DNA of 64,000 nucleotides from Kineococcus gynurae (GCF_050871315.1 NZ_JBJLRE010000002.1), one strand, 5' to 3'. Positions 8,478 to 16,692 are shown, counted from the first letter of the stretch. A program made the numbers and translations. Notes: generated by a model not told the origin, from the sequence alone.

Positions 8478-9961
8478 CGCGGCTCGGGCACGGTGTCCAC
8501 GGCGGGGCCGGGAACCGTCGCCGCGGGCCGGGAACCGTTCGCGAGGGCCGATCCGCTTCCCCCGCGCGCGATCCCGGCGAGGACGGCGCCGGCGAGCAGG
8601 AGGAACGGGTAGGCGGGGGCCGAGACGAACACGGGGGCGGCCAGGGATTCGGTCACCAGCAGGAGCATCCAGCCGATGCCGGCGATGCGGATCCACCGGA
8701 ACAGCGGGTCCTCCTCCCGCCACAAGCCCTTGACCAGGAACAGCAGGGTCGCGGCGAGCGCGAGGGCGAACAGGACCCCGCCGATCCAGCCGGCCTCGCC
8801 GAAGATGGCCGGCCACTGGCTGTCGTTCAGGAACATGCCCGAGTCCGGCCCGGGGCCCATGCCGAAACGCTTGTCGAAACCGAGCGCGTAGTACCAGGGG
8901 CTGTAGTTCTCCGCGGCGGTCGAGCTCGCGTAGCGCCCGAAACCGGCGCCGAACGGGAAGGTCGCCTGCGCGACCTCCACCCCGCCGCGGGTCAGCAGCG
9001 ACCGGGCCGACTCCTGGAACACGTACTGGCTCACGTCGGTGCGCACGACCAGCCAGAGCGGCGGCGCCAGGAACACGGCCAGGACGGGGAGGAACGCGAG
9101 CACCGTGCGCGAACCGGCACGACGCAGCGTCGGGATGCTGAGCACCACCATCGTCCCGAGCAGCCCCAGCATGGTCTTGACCTGCAGGGTGAGCAGCGCG
9201 AGCGCGGTGCACCCGAGCACGGCCACGACGGCGGGGAAACTCCGGCGGACCGCGATGAGGTACGCGAGCGCCCCCAGCGCCACGACCCCGCAGAACCGGC
9301 TGAGGGCCGCGGGGCGGGTGAAGATGCCGGTCAGCGCGGGCAGTCCGAAGGGCCCGCGCAGCGACGTGGTGCCGAGCAGCGAGGTCCAGGCCCCCGGGAC
9401 CAGGAGGTTCACCGCACCGCTGGCCAGGACCACCACGACCACGACCGCGCCGATCGCCAGACCGGTGCGCAGGTGGGCCCGGGTCCACGGCACCTGGGCC
9501 AGCGCGAAGGCCAGCAGCGCGGCCTTGAGCGCGACGAAGGCCCCGAGCACGACGAGGGACCGCGGGACGTCCTGCTGCAGTCCGCAGACGACGCCCCAGA
9601 TGCCGAAGAGCAGGAACCAGAGCGAGCCCGGGATCACGACGATCCGGCCCTCGGTCAGCAGCCGGCGCAAGGGCAGCGCGAGGAGGCAGAACACCAGGGC
9701 GGCCTCGTCGAGCTGGGAGCTCGCCCCACCGAGGACGGCCTGCAGCGGCGTGGACAGGAACGCCAGGAACAGGGTCACCACGGCCAGCAGCGCCGGGGTG
9801 CGGACCGCCATGAGCACGGCGACGCCGACGGCGATGACGGCCAACGGCGCCAGGGGGTGCACCGCGATGAGGGCGACGAGGACCACGGTGACCGCGACCG
9901 CGACCATCCCTGGCCGGCGGCCGACCCCGGTCTCCGTCGCGCGACGGAGCAGGTCGATCAC
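8474..9961 (-). CDS. Wzy-like O-antigen/exopolysaccharide polymerase
   Basis: A 495-residue polytopic membrane protein with about 11-12 hydrophobic segments. A long hydrophilic extracellular loop (about residues 310-380) contains GFGRYAS and SGMFLNDSQWPAIFGEAGWIGG. The loop and the trailing EAGWIG motif are hallmarks of the Wzy_C / O-antigen ligase-polymerase family, which joins lipid-linked repeat units on the outer face of the membrane. The start is a GTG at 9961 overlapping the Wzz-like stop (GTGA). Sequence alone does not separate polymerase from ligase, but the Wzx- and Wzz-like genes nearby favour polymerase. Confidence 0.8.
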   Translation of the reverse strand: MIDLLRRATETGVGRRPGMVAVAVTVVLVALIAVHPLAPLAVIAVGVAVLMAVRTPALLAVVTLFLAFLSTPLQAVLGGASSQLDEAALVFCLLALPLRRLLTEGRIVVIPGSLWFLLFGIWGVVCGLQQDVPRSLVVLGAFVALKAALLAFALAQVPWTRAHLRTGLAIGAVVVVVVLASGAVNLLVPGAWTSLLGTTSLRGPFGLPALTGIFTRPAALSRFCGVVALGALAYLIAVRRSFPAVVAVLGCTALALLTLQVKTMLGLLGTMVVLSIPTLRRAGSRTVLAFLPVLAVFLAPPLWLVVRTDVSQYVFQESARSLLTRGGVEVAQATFPFGAGFGRYASSTAAENYSPWYYALGFDKRFGMGPGPDSGMFLNDSQWPAIFGEAGWIGGVLFALALAATLLFLVKGLWREEDPLFRWIRIAGIGWMLLLVTESLAAPVFVSAPAYPFLLLAGAVLAGIARGGSGSALANGSRPAATVPGPAVDTVPEPR

Positions 9962-10638
9962 GACGAGCTCTGGCTCCGACGCGGGGCCGCGCGCACCGCG
10001 ACGATGCCACCGCAGACGGCCAGGCCGATCGCCAGGGAGATCGCGAGGTTCAGCGGCAGGCTGGGGGAGGAGGGGGCGGTCGGGACGAGGGGCTCCTCGA
10101 CGACGACGCCCTCGACCAGCGGCTCTCCGGCGACCTGGCTCTGCTCGCCGATCTGGGTCACCAGGCTGTCGGCGATGGCCTTGGTCAGCTGGGCCGCGGC
10201 CTGCGCGTCGGCGGCGGAGGCGTCGATCTCGATGAGGTTGGTGTTCGGGACGACCGTCGAGGTCACCTCGTCCTGGAGGGTGGCCGAGTCGGTGTCGGCG
10301 CCGGAGGCGGCGATGGCCGGGTCGAGCACCGTCGGCGTGCCGACGAGCGCCGCGTAGGTCGCCGACTGCTCACCGATCATCGTCGCCACCTGGGTGACCG
10401 TGACCTCGGCGGAGGACACCCGGGGTCGCAGCAGGACCTGGGCCTCGGTCGTGTAGGTCTTCGGCAGCACGAGGGTGATCAGCAGTCCCCCGACCACGGC
10501 GACGACCATGACCAGGGCCATCAGCCCGGCCGTGCTGCGCAGGAAGGACCGCGGGGCCCTGCCCGGTTCCCCCGGGGAGGAGTGCCGGCCGAGGGCGGCC
10601 GCGCGGGGGCGGTCGGCGGGGGACGTGACTTCACTCAC
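9958..10638 (-). CDS. Wzz-like chain-length determinant (Wzz/YveK type)
   Basis: A 226-residue polysaccharide co-polymerase. It has a membrane span at about 36-60, the extracytoplasmic Wzz start motif VLPKTYTTEAQVLLRP right after it, and a second span near 195-216 preceded by a Pro/Ser-rich segment (PTAPSSPSLPLNLAIS), as in Gram-positive Wzz/CapA proteins. It should set polymer length together with the Wzy-like protein encoded next. No tyrosine-kinase (CapB/Wzc) domain follows; the tail has only Arg and Ser. The GTG start overlaps the esterase stop codon. Confidence 0.82.
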   Translation of the reverse strand: MSEVTSPADRPRAAALGRHSSPGEPGRAPRSFLRSTAGLMALVMVVAVVGGLLITLVLPKTYTTEAQVLLRPRVSSAEVTVTQVATMIGEQSATYAALVGTPTVLDPAIAASGADTDSATLQDEVTSTVVPNTNLIEIDASAADAQAAAQLTKAIADSLVTQIGEQSQVAGEPLVEGVVVEEPLVPTAPSSPSLPLNLAISLAIGLAVCGGIVAVRAAPRRSQSSS

Positions 10639-11555
10639 AGGTGCTCCTTCAGGAATTCTGCCGCGTCGACGCGAACGTCGCTGGTCATGAGCGGCACACC
10701 GTGCCGGTCACCGGGAACCAGGATCAGTTGGTGGGCGATCCCGACTTCCCCGAGTTTCTTGTCCATCTCCTCGGCCTGCTCCGCCGGCACGAGTTCATCG
10801 GTCCCGTTCACCAGCATCATGGCCGGATCGGTCGGGTCCACCTCGGTGATCGCCGAGGCCTCCTCTCCCGCCGGGCAGTTCTGCAGGTCCGTGCAGCCCA
10901 GGTAGGTCGAGACGAGTTGCTGCGCCTCGGGGCTCGGGTCGCCCAGGGCGAGGGCCGAGGACCGCAGGTCGGCCACCCCGCTCAACGAGACGACCGCCGC
11001 CAGACGTGAACCCTCGTCCCGCGCCCCTTCCCCCCGGGCGCCGGCGGTGAGGGCGAGAACCGCCCCCGCGGAACTGCCGAGGGCGCCGATCCGGGCGGGG
11101 TCGAGCTTGAACCGTCCGACCTGCGCCGGCTCGCGCAACCAGGTCACCGCGTTCTGCACGTCGTCGACCTGCGCCGGGTAGATGTGTTGCGGCGCAAGGC
11201 GGTAATCGATCGCCACACCTACGTAACCCTCACGGGCGCCCCATTCGCACAGGGCCCGCGTGGCGTCGTCGTCGCGGCTGCCGGAGGTGAAACCCCCGCT
11301 GTGCAGCACGAGGAGGGCGGGCCGGGTTCCGGTGGCCTCGCGGGGGAGGCAGACGTCGGCGGAGAGGGCCTGTCCGTCGGTCTCGGCGTAGGTGAGACCG
11401 GGGACGACGTCGACCGTGAAACCGTCGCTGGGGGCGAGGCGCTGCGGGGGCTCGGCGGAGGAGCAGGCGCTGACGAGGGTGAGCGCGGACAGCAGCGCGA
11501 CCGTCGGGACGGCACGGGTGGGACGAGCACGCAGTTTCCGAACCGTCGGGCGCAT
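10635..11555 (-). CDS. Lipoprotein alpha/beta-hydrolase (esterase, BD-FAE-like)
   Basis: A 306-residue secreted lipoprotein. It has a basic N-terminus, a hydrophobic core and a lipobox LVSAC with Cys31. The mature part is an alpha/beta-hydrolase of the HSL/BD-FAE type: LHSGGFTSGS forms the oxyanion hole, GSSAGA carries the nucleophilic Ser, NGTDELVP the acid and GDRHGVP the His. The ATG at 11555 is chosen because GGAGG sits 7 nt upstream; the ATG at 11561 touches that sequence and the frame opens at 11657. As first gene of the five-gene minus-strand operon it may remove acyl groups from the polysaccharide. The substrate is inferred only from context. Confidence 0.78.
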   Translation of the reverse strand: MRPTVRKLRARPTRAVPTVALLSALTLVSACSSAEPPQRLAPSDGFTVDVVPGLTYAETDGQALSADVCLPREATGTRPALLVLHSGGFTSGSRDDDATRALCEWGAREGYVGVAIDYRLAPQHIYPAQVDDVQNAVTWLREPAQVGRFKLDPARIGALGSSAGAVLALTAGARGEGARDEGSRLAAVVSLSGVADLRSSALALGDPSPEAQQLVSTYLGCTDLQNCPAGEEASAITEVDPTDPAMMLVNGTDELVPAEQAEEMDKKLGEVGIAHQLILVPGDRHGVPLMTSDVRVDAAEFLKEHL

Positions 11556-11835
11556 GGCCATTCCTCCGTCGTCACCTCCTCGACAGGGAACCGGTCGGGA
11601 GGCCAACCGGCGCATCCCCGCACCCTCAGTAGTGGGAAGGTGACCGAGACGGAACAACCCCGTCGGTCTCTCGTCCTCCCCCGAGAAAGTTGTACCAGCC
11701 GGACGTCACCGGGGGGACCCTTTCGTGCCCCGGTTGGGTGAAACCGCCGCGATCCGTCGGGTGGGTCCGGCAGACTGGTGAAGGGGGTGCGGAGGAGCTG
11801 CGCCCCTTCGTCGGAGAACAGCGGAGGGGCGGCCG

Positions 11836-12909
11836 GTGACGCGAGCGGGACGCGATTCGTGGACCGAACCGGTCAAGGGGGCCGCCATCGTCATGGTGGT
11901 CCTCTTCCATGTCATCCAGTACCTGGGCGACGCCGGGGTCGACGTGATGCTCGGCCGGGTCAAGGCCCTCGGCGAGCTCTTCCCGCTCCCGGCCTTCTTC
12001 CTGGTCGCCGGACTGGCCGCGGCCGGTCACCCGGGGCTGCCGGTCGTCGAGGTGTGGCGCCGCCGGGCCCTGCCGATCGCCTACGTCTACCTGCTCTGGT
12101 CGGCGCTGCGGACGGTCGTGTACCTCCTCGTGCCCGCACTGCCCTACGGCGACAGCGACCTGCCCCCGCTCGACTGGCGCACCATCGCGCTGCTGCCGGT
12201 CTGGCCCAGCAGCAGCTACTGGTTCCTGTACGCCCTGGTCGTCTTCATCATGGTCCGCCGGCTCGTCTGCCGGGTTCCGCCCGCCGTGCAGCTCGCCGGT
12301 GCCGCGGTGCTCTCGGCGCTGTTCGCCGGGGGATGGGTCCGCGTGGACAACCTCGGCTGGAACCGCATCGCCGTGCTCTTCGTGTTCTTCCTGGTCGGAG
12401 CCCTCTGCGGCCAGCGGATCAAGGCCTTCGTCCGCGGTTCGCGGCCGTGGTTCCTGCTGCCGCTGGGCGCGGCCCTGCTCGTCCTGTTCGCCGGGCTGCT
12501 CCTGGGTCTGCGGGCGGTGCCGTTCGTGCCGCTGCTGGCCCAGCTGCTGGCCGTCACCGTGGGGATCCTCGCCATCGCCTGGCTGCCCGCCGGGCGGCTG
12601 CGCGACGGGCTGGCCACCGTGGGCACCCAGGCGTTCCGCGTCTACCTGGTGCACCTGTTCGCCGTCGTGCTCGTGGCGCTGGCCCTGCGCACCTTCTACC
12701 CCGACGTCCCCCGGGTCGTCGACGTCGCCCTGCAGTTCGTGGTCACCGGGGTCGTGCTGTGGCTCTCGCTGCGGTTCTCGACGTTCAGCGGACGGTGGCG
12801 CTGGTTGTACGTGCCGCCGAAGGCCCTGACCACCCCGCGGGCCCGGCGTCCGCGTCCGGCGGTCACCGGGGCTTCCGAGCGCCCCACCCCGGCGGCCCGG
12901 CGCCCCTGA
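11836..12909 (+). CDS. Acyltransferase-3 family membrane protein
   Basis: A 357-residue integral membrane protein of the acyltransferase-3 (OafA/NolL/OpgC-like) family. The N-terminus has EPVKGAAIVMVVLFHVIQYL with the family's essential His in the first span. About ten hydrophobic segments follow, including PLPAFFLVAGL, a PSSSYWFLYALVVFIMV span and the late FRVYLVHLFAVVLVAL span. The tail is Arg/Pro-rich. These enzymes move acetyl or other acyl groups onto cell-surface sugars, so decoration of the exopolysaccharide is likely, with the neighbouring esterase as a possible counterpart. The start is a GTG with GGAGG 8 nt before it. It is divergent from the esterase operon across 280 bp that hold no other gene I can see. 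Confidence 0.8.
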   Translation: MTRAGRDSWTEPVKGAAIVMVVLFHVIQYLGDAGVDVMLGRVKALGELFPLPAFFLVAGLAAAGHPGLPVVEVWRRRALPIAYVYLLWSALRTVVYLLVPALPYGDSDLPPLDWRTIALLPVWPSSSYWFLYALVVFIMVRRLVCRVPPAVQLAGAAVLSALFAGGWVRVDNLGWNRIAVLFVFFLVGALCGQRIKAFVRGSRPWFLLPLGAALLVLFAGLLLGLRAVPFVPLLAQLLAVTVGILAIAWLPAGRLRDGLATVGTQAFRVYLVHLFAVVLVALALRTFYPDVPRVVDVALQFVVTGVVLWLSLRFSTFSGRWRWLYVPPKALTTPRARRPRPAVTGASERPTPAARRP

Positions 12910-12917
12910 CGCCTCGC

Positions 12918-12941
12918 GGTCTCGAGGTCTCGAGGTCTCGA
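12918..12941. repeat. Three tandem 8-bp repeats (GGTCTCGA)
   Basis: Three exact head-to-tail copies of GGTCTCGA lie between the acyltransferase stop and the terminator hairpin. They probably arose by slippage. No function is seen. Confidence 0.8.
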
Positions 12942-12958
12942 GCACCCGTCCCCGACGA

Positions 12959-13002
12959 CGTCGAAGGGCCCGTGACGATCTCTCGTCACGGGCCCTTCGA
13001 CG
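12959..13002. terminator. Bidirectional terminator, 20-bp perfect stem
   Basis: A 20-bp perfect inverted repeat (12959-12978 with 12983-13002) with a TCTC loop lies between the convergent acyltransferase and LAXTG-protein genes. Confidence 0.85.
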
Positions 13003-13010
13003 ATGCGGGC

Positions 13011-13322
13011 TCAGTGCTGGCGGGCGGTCTTCCGGCCGGCCAGGACGAGCGCGGCGCCACCGGCGAGCAGCACGCCGCCGCCGAGGGCCCAGGGCAGCAC
13101 GTCGGCGCCGGTGTAGGCGAGCTCGCCGCCGGAGCCGGCGACCGCGGACGGGGTGGACCCGCCGGTGGTCGGGGACACGCCGGGGGTCACGTCGTCGGTG
13201 ACCGAGGGCACCGGGGTGACGGGGGCGTAGTCGGTGGCGGCGAGGGCGGAGCCGGCGCCGACGGACAGGGCGGCGACGGACAGGGCGCCCGCAGCAGCGA
13301 GGCGAACGGAGGTCTTGCGCAC
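13011..13322 (-). CDS. Small LAXTG cell-wall-anchored protein (sortase E-type substrate)
   Basis: A 103-residue exported protein. It has a signal peptide (MRKTSVRLAAAGALSVAAL, cleavage near SALA-ATD), about 40 residues rich in Thr/Pro/Ser/Val, then LAYTG, a hydrophobic span (ALGGGVLLAGGAALVLA) and a basic tail (GRKTARQH). LAXTG plus span plus basic tail is the sorting signal used by class E sortases of high-GC Gram-positives. The GTG at 13322 is chosen because GGGGGG lies about 7 nt upstream; an in-frame GTG at 13337 is possible. It may serve as a short surface anchor or stalk. No sortase gene lies in the window. The function of the mature part is unknown. Confidence 0.75.
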   Translation of the reverse strand: MRKTSVRLAAAGALSVAALSVGAGSALAATDYAPVTPVPSVTDDVTPGVSPTTGGSTPSAVAGSGGELAYTGADVLPWALGGGVLLAGGAALVLAGRKTARQH

Positions 13323-13582
13323 GGTGGTTCCCCCCACGGGTTAGACGGCTCGTGACGTTCTCGCCCCGAGTCCCGCTCAGGATGACGGAAAGTCACCCCT
13401 TACGTCCACCTCATCGCGGCCGAACGGGTTGGCGTTTCACCCCGCCCGACCGACCGTCGTCCGATCGGAGGGGCGGGGACCCGTTCGGGGGCACCCGATC
13501 GGAGCAGCGGCCCCGTCCGGGCGGGCCGCGGGTGCGCGCGACGACCCCTGGCGGTGCGTGCGACCTCGCTCACCGCCCGCGA

Positions 13583-15358
13583 TCACGGGCACCCGACCGT
13601 CGTCACCGTGGGTGGCGTGACCGTGCTCGGGCCCTCGACGGTGCGGGGCAGCGCGTCGGCGCGTCCGGTGAGCGTCCAGCGGACGACGACGGGTCGGTCC
13701 GGCGGGACCTGCACGGTCAACCGGATCAACCGCCACCCGCGTTCGTCGTCGACCGCCGTGGCCACGGGTGAACCGTCGACCACGGCCTGCTGCAGCCCGA
13801 CCCACGGCGGCACCCACAGCGAGACGATGTCCTGACCCGTCCGCGAACCGAGCGCGCTGCTCTCCCGCTGGTTGCGCATGTACTGCGGGATCTCCTCCGG
13901 CACCGGGTTGGTGAGGGTGAGCTGGAGGATCGAGGTGGCCTCCGCGGCAGCGGCCGTGCTGCAGGACGGTTCGACCACGAAGGCCGGCTGCATCCAGTAG
14001 TCCAGCTTGGAGGGCACGGCGTTGGTCAGCCCGACCTTCACCACCCCGGGCTGCGCGGCCGGGTCGCCCAGCAGACCCCCGACCCCGGCGGCGACGAGGG
14101 CGGACTGCTCCCCGGGTACCGCCGACCACACGGCCAGGTGCCCCGAGCGCACCGCCTCACCCATCCCGCGCAGCACGGTCGAGGACAACCCGTCGGAGAG
14201 GATCGCCTCGAACGCGGCGGCGGAGGTGGCGGTCAGGAACGCCTTGCGGGCCGGTTGGTCGCCCTCGAAACGGACGTAGGCCTCGTAGAGCAGCGTGGTC
14301 GCCAGGTCGGCCGTCGGGACCTGCCCGAACGGGCCCAGGTCCAGCGGCGGGTGGTCGGGGCCGAGCATGTCGGCCAGCCCCACCGGGTCGACGAGGACGA
14401 CCGCGTCGGGCCGGGGGAGACCCGCGTCGACCATGAGGTCGGCGGCCAGGCGCCCGGCGTCGTCGGCGTTGCCGCTGACCGTGACGTTCTGGACCAGGTC
14501 GGCCTGGGCGGCGCCGTAGGTGCCGACGAACTCGTCGCCGAGGACGCCCGGGTCGGCGCGGGCGTCGTACAGGTCCTCGTCGCTACCGGTGCGGGTCAGC
14601 TCGATGTGACCGTCGGTGACGGTCAGGTAGGCGTAGGCGCCGAACATGCCCTGCACGGGCCGGATCTCGGCCGGGTTGGTGAAGGCCACGAGGTAGGTGC
14701 GCGCCCCGCCGGCACCGAGCATGGCGGGCAGACGGGGGGCGACCTGCGCGGCGGTCGCCAGCGGCGGGGCGGCCGTGTCGAGCGTCGCGGCCACGGGGGC
14801 CACCCGCTCGGCGATCGGGGCCAGCACCCCGGGGGCCTCGGCGGAGTCCAGCGCGCGCTGCGCCTGGGGCAGCCGTCGGGCGTAGTCGGCCACCACCGGT
14901 TCCAGCGCCTGGACCCCGGCCAGGTCGACGGTCCGGTCGGCGGAGACCAGCCCACGGCCGAGGACGCTCTCGGCGACCCCGAGCGCCCCGGGCAGCGGTT
15001 CGGCCAGCAGCGCGGCCGCCTCCGACACCCCGCCCACCGCGCGCAGCTGGGTGCCCACCCACGGCACGTGCTCGGCGGCCCGGTAGGGCCACTGGTTGGT
15101 GGCCCGCGCCGCGGTCACCGAGTCCTCGCTCACCTGCCGGGCCAGCGGGACCGCCTCGCCGAAGCGTTCGGCCCGCAGGTCCTGGGCGAGCACGTCGCTG
15201 CTCGCCGCCACCCGCTGCAGCGCCCGCCCGGCCTGCACGCCGCTGACCGCGACCGCCACGACCCAGGCCAGCAGCAGCAGCCCGACCACCGCCAGGACCA
15301 CGCGCAGCCGCCGTCGCCGGCGCGCCCCGGAGGGCGGGGGACCGGTGTGTCGAGACAT
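13583..15358 (-). CDS. DUF4012 domain protein
   Basis: A membrane-anchored extracytoplasmic protein of about 591 residues. A basic N-terminus (RRRRRLR) is followed by a single span (VVLAVVGLLLLAWVVAVAVS) and a large outer domain of the DUF4012 family, recognisable by TNPAEIRPVQGMFGAYAYL and the later DAVVLVDPVGLADMLG. DUF4012 proteins are common beside exopolysaccharide clusters in actinobacteria, and their biochemical role is unknown. The ATG at 15358 and a GTG at 15376 are both possible starts; neither has an ideal ribosome-binding site. The 260 bp downstream, up to the LAXTG gene, shows no gene. Confidence 0.82.
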   Translation of the reverse strand: MSRHTGPPPSGARRRRRLRVVLAVVGLLLLAWVVAVAVSGVQAGRALQRVAASSDVLAQDLRAERFGEAVPLARQVSEDSVTAARATNQWPYRAAEHVPWVGTQLRAVGGVSEAAALLAEPLPGALGVAESVLGRGLVSADRTVDLAGVQALEPVVADYARRLPQAQRALDSAEAPGVLAPIAERVAPVAATLDTAAPPLATAAQVAPRLPAMLGAGGARTYLVAFTNPAEIRPVQGMFGAYAYLTVTDGHIELTRTGSDEDLYDARADPGVLGDEFVGTYGAAQADLVQNVTVSGNADDAGRLAADLMVDAGLPRPDAVVLVDPVGLADMLGPDHPPLDLGPFGQVPTADLATTLLYEAYVRFEGDQPARKAFLTATSAAAFEAILSDGLSSTVLRGMGEAVRSGHLAVWSAVPGEQSALVAAGVGGLLGDPAAQPGVVKVGLTNAVPSKLDYWMQPAFVVEPSCSTAAAAEATSILQLTLTNPVPEEIPQYMRNQRESSALGSRTGQDIVSLWVPPWVGLQQAVVDGSPVATAVDDERGWRLIRLTVQVPPDRPVVVRWTLTGRADALPRTVEGPSTVTPPTVTTVGCP

Positions 15359-15413
15359 GTCCTCGGTGCCGTGCACCCCCCGAGTGTCGTCTACCCGGAT
15401 CTGGCAGCGGTGC

Positions 15414-15752
15414 TCAGCCCGCGAGGAAGTTGTTGATCGCGCCTGCGCTGAAGGAAGCCGTCATCGCGGAGAGCCATGGTGGGAGTGCTTTCAGAATGTG
15501 CCGAGTCTTCGTCAGCTCGCCCCCTGCCGCCGTCCTCCCGGCTTCCGCGAGCGCCTCGACGGCCTCCCGCCCCGCCGCGTCCAACGGCATCTCGCGCACT
15601 TTGGCCACAACGGAGCTGATGTCCTCGGACAGTGCGCTGGCGCCAAAATGATTGACCACGCTCTCGTTGTGGTGGCCACCGATGTTCCCCGAGATGTGGC
15701 CACCCGGGGCGTTGTTGATGTTGATCGCTTCCCCAGGATTGACGCCGTTCAT
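15414..15752 (-). CDS. Unrecognised small protein with an N-terminal Asn/Gly/Ile motif (possible amyloid-signalling partner)
   Basis: A 112-residue protein I do not recognise. Residues 10-30 (ININNAPGGHISGNIGG, then HHN) repeat the motif found at the C-terminus of the protein encoded just upstream. A mostly helical middle (about 40-78, SSVVAKVREMPLDAAGREAV) and a hydrophobic C-terminal stretch (LPPWLSAMTASFSAGAINNF) follow. The ATG overlaps the upstream stop (ATGA, 15749-15752), so the pair is probably made together. Base composition is clearly lower in GC than the flanking genes. Shared short motifs of this kind, C-terminal in one protein and N-terminal in the next, are the pattern of bacterial amyloid-signalling (BASS/RHIM-like) pairs. 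That assignment is inference. Confidence 0.6.
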   Translation of the reverse strand: MNGVNPGEAININNAPGGHISGNIGGHHNESVVNHFGASALSEDISSVVAKVREMPLDAAGREAVEALAEAGRTAAGGELTKTRHILKALPPWLSAMTASFSAGAINNFLAG

Positions 15753-16663
15753 GCCGTTGAGCCTCCCGCGCTGTTGTAGGACCCCCCGATGTTTACCCCA
15801 CTCAGTTTCCCGCTGTTGTTCACGTTGATCGTGGTTCCTCGGACCTTCGAGACCATCTCTGTGAGGAGGTCGTGCACGGTTCGGGTGTCGAGGTGGAAGG
15901 TGGGTGCCAGTCGCTCCAACGCCTGCATGATCAGCGGAACGGTGTGCTTTAGATGGGCGGAGGTGTCATCGAGGTCGAAGGAGCTCGACGAGAGGCCAGC
16001 GGGGAAGGCAGCTCGCCACGCGGTAGCACCTCGTCCCGACAGTTTGGCCCTCACGACACCAGCGAAGAATCGCGTGCCAAGAATCAAGGCTGCGAGCCAC
16101 ATGATCAGGTCGAACGCCGGTGGACCAACACTGAGCGCCACGAAGAGGGGGAGCAGCGTTGCGGCGGCGCGGAGAGCGACCCGTCCTCGCGCCGTCGGGC
16201 CGAGGGCGAAGGAGTCGAGCGCCAGATATACGGAATCATCTCCGTAGGGGCGGCAACGAAGCAGGCTCGTGACGATCGTGCTCCGTTCTGTCGTCCTCGT
16301 GATCTCGAGGTAATTCCTGCGTTTTGAGTTCAGGTTGCTGACATCCGTGTACTCGATTACGCGACAGGTCGAACCTGTGGACAAGTCCTCGCGATGGAGG
16401 CGTTCAACAATCACGGAGAAGAGAGCGGCCTCAAGGTCGTACCCCCGCCCGCGCCCACCCGCCTGCAGAGGAATCAGCCAGCTCTGGCTGAAGGAATAGA
16501 TTTGCGGGCCGAGGAAGTCGAATGGGTCGCGGGCCCCGAAGGGAGAATTTATCTGTGCTGAATGGACGGAAGGAAGCGTGAACGCCCGCACCTCGACATC
16601 GCTGGCCTCGTCGTCCGAATCTCGTGTGGCCATGGCCTCTCTGATCTCTACAGAATCCGGCAC
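15749..16663 (-). CDS. Unrecognised membrane protein with a C-terminal Asn/Gly/Ile motif
   Basis: A 304-residue protein I cannot place in a family. The N-terminal 150 residues are soluble and mixed (AALFSVIVERLHREDL, then NYLEITRTTERSTIVTSLL). Two close hydrophobic segments follow at about 164-180 (AATLLPLFVALSVG) and 183-200 (FDLIMWLAALILGTRF). Then come a charged region, a helical stretch and a terminal Asn/Gly/Ile motif at residues 279-297 (INVNNSGKLSGVNIGGSYN). The start is a GTG at 16663 or an ATG at 16633, which has GAGAGG close upstream. The GC content (about 60% by eye, with stretches near 52%) stands out against about 74% in mfd. With the overlapping 112-aa gene it forms a two-gene islet, probably acquired by transfer. 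Confidence 0.6.
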   Translation of the reverse strand: MPDSVEIREAMATRDSDDEASDVEVRAFTLPSVHSAQINSPFGARDPFDFLGPQIYSFSQSWLIPLQAGGRGRGYDLEAALFSVIVERLHREDLSTGSTCRVIEYTDVSNLNSKRRNYLEITRTTERSTIVTSLLRCRPYGDDSVYLALDSFALGPTARGRVALRAAATLLPLFVALSVGPPAFDLIMWLAALILGTRFFAGVVRAKLSGRGATAWRAAFPAGLSSSSFDLDDTSAHLKHTVPLIMQALERLAPTFHLDTRTVHDLLTEMVSKVRGTTINVNNSGKLSGVNIGGSYNSAGGSTA

Positions 16664-16686
16664 CGCTCACTGCGGGTGGTGACCGC

Positions 16687-16692
16687 ACAGTA
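16687..16692 (-). promoter_or_regulatory. Possible -10 box of the two-gene islet (TACTGT)
   Basis: On the minus strand a TACTGT hexamer ends 23 bp before the GTG at 16663. No -35 is obvious. Confidence 0.3.

Noticed and set aside
6636..10010. A single 1124-codon frame that could join the beta-helix gene with upstream coding
   Set aside because: The part above 8477 is an out-of-frame reading of the Wzy-like polymerase gene. The ATG at 8477 with its Tat-like leader and ATGA overlap is the natural start.
15414..16663. The two-gene islet as a classical type II toxin-antitoxin pair
   Set aside because: Sizes (304 and 112 aa), membrane spans and the absence of any DNA-binding or RNase motif do not fit. 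The shared terminal motif is better explained by homotypic assembly.
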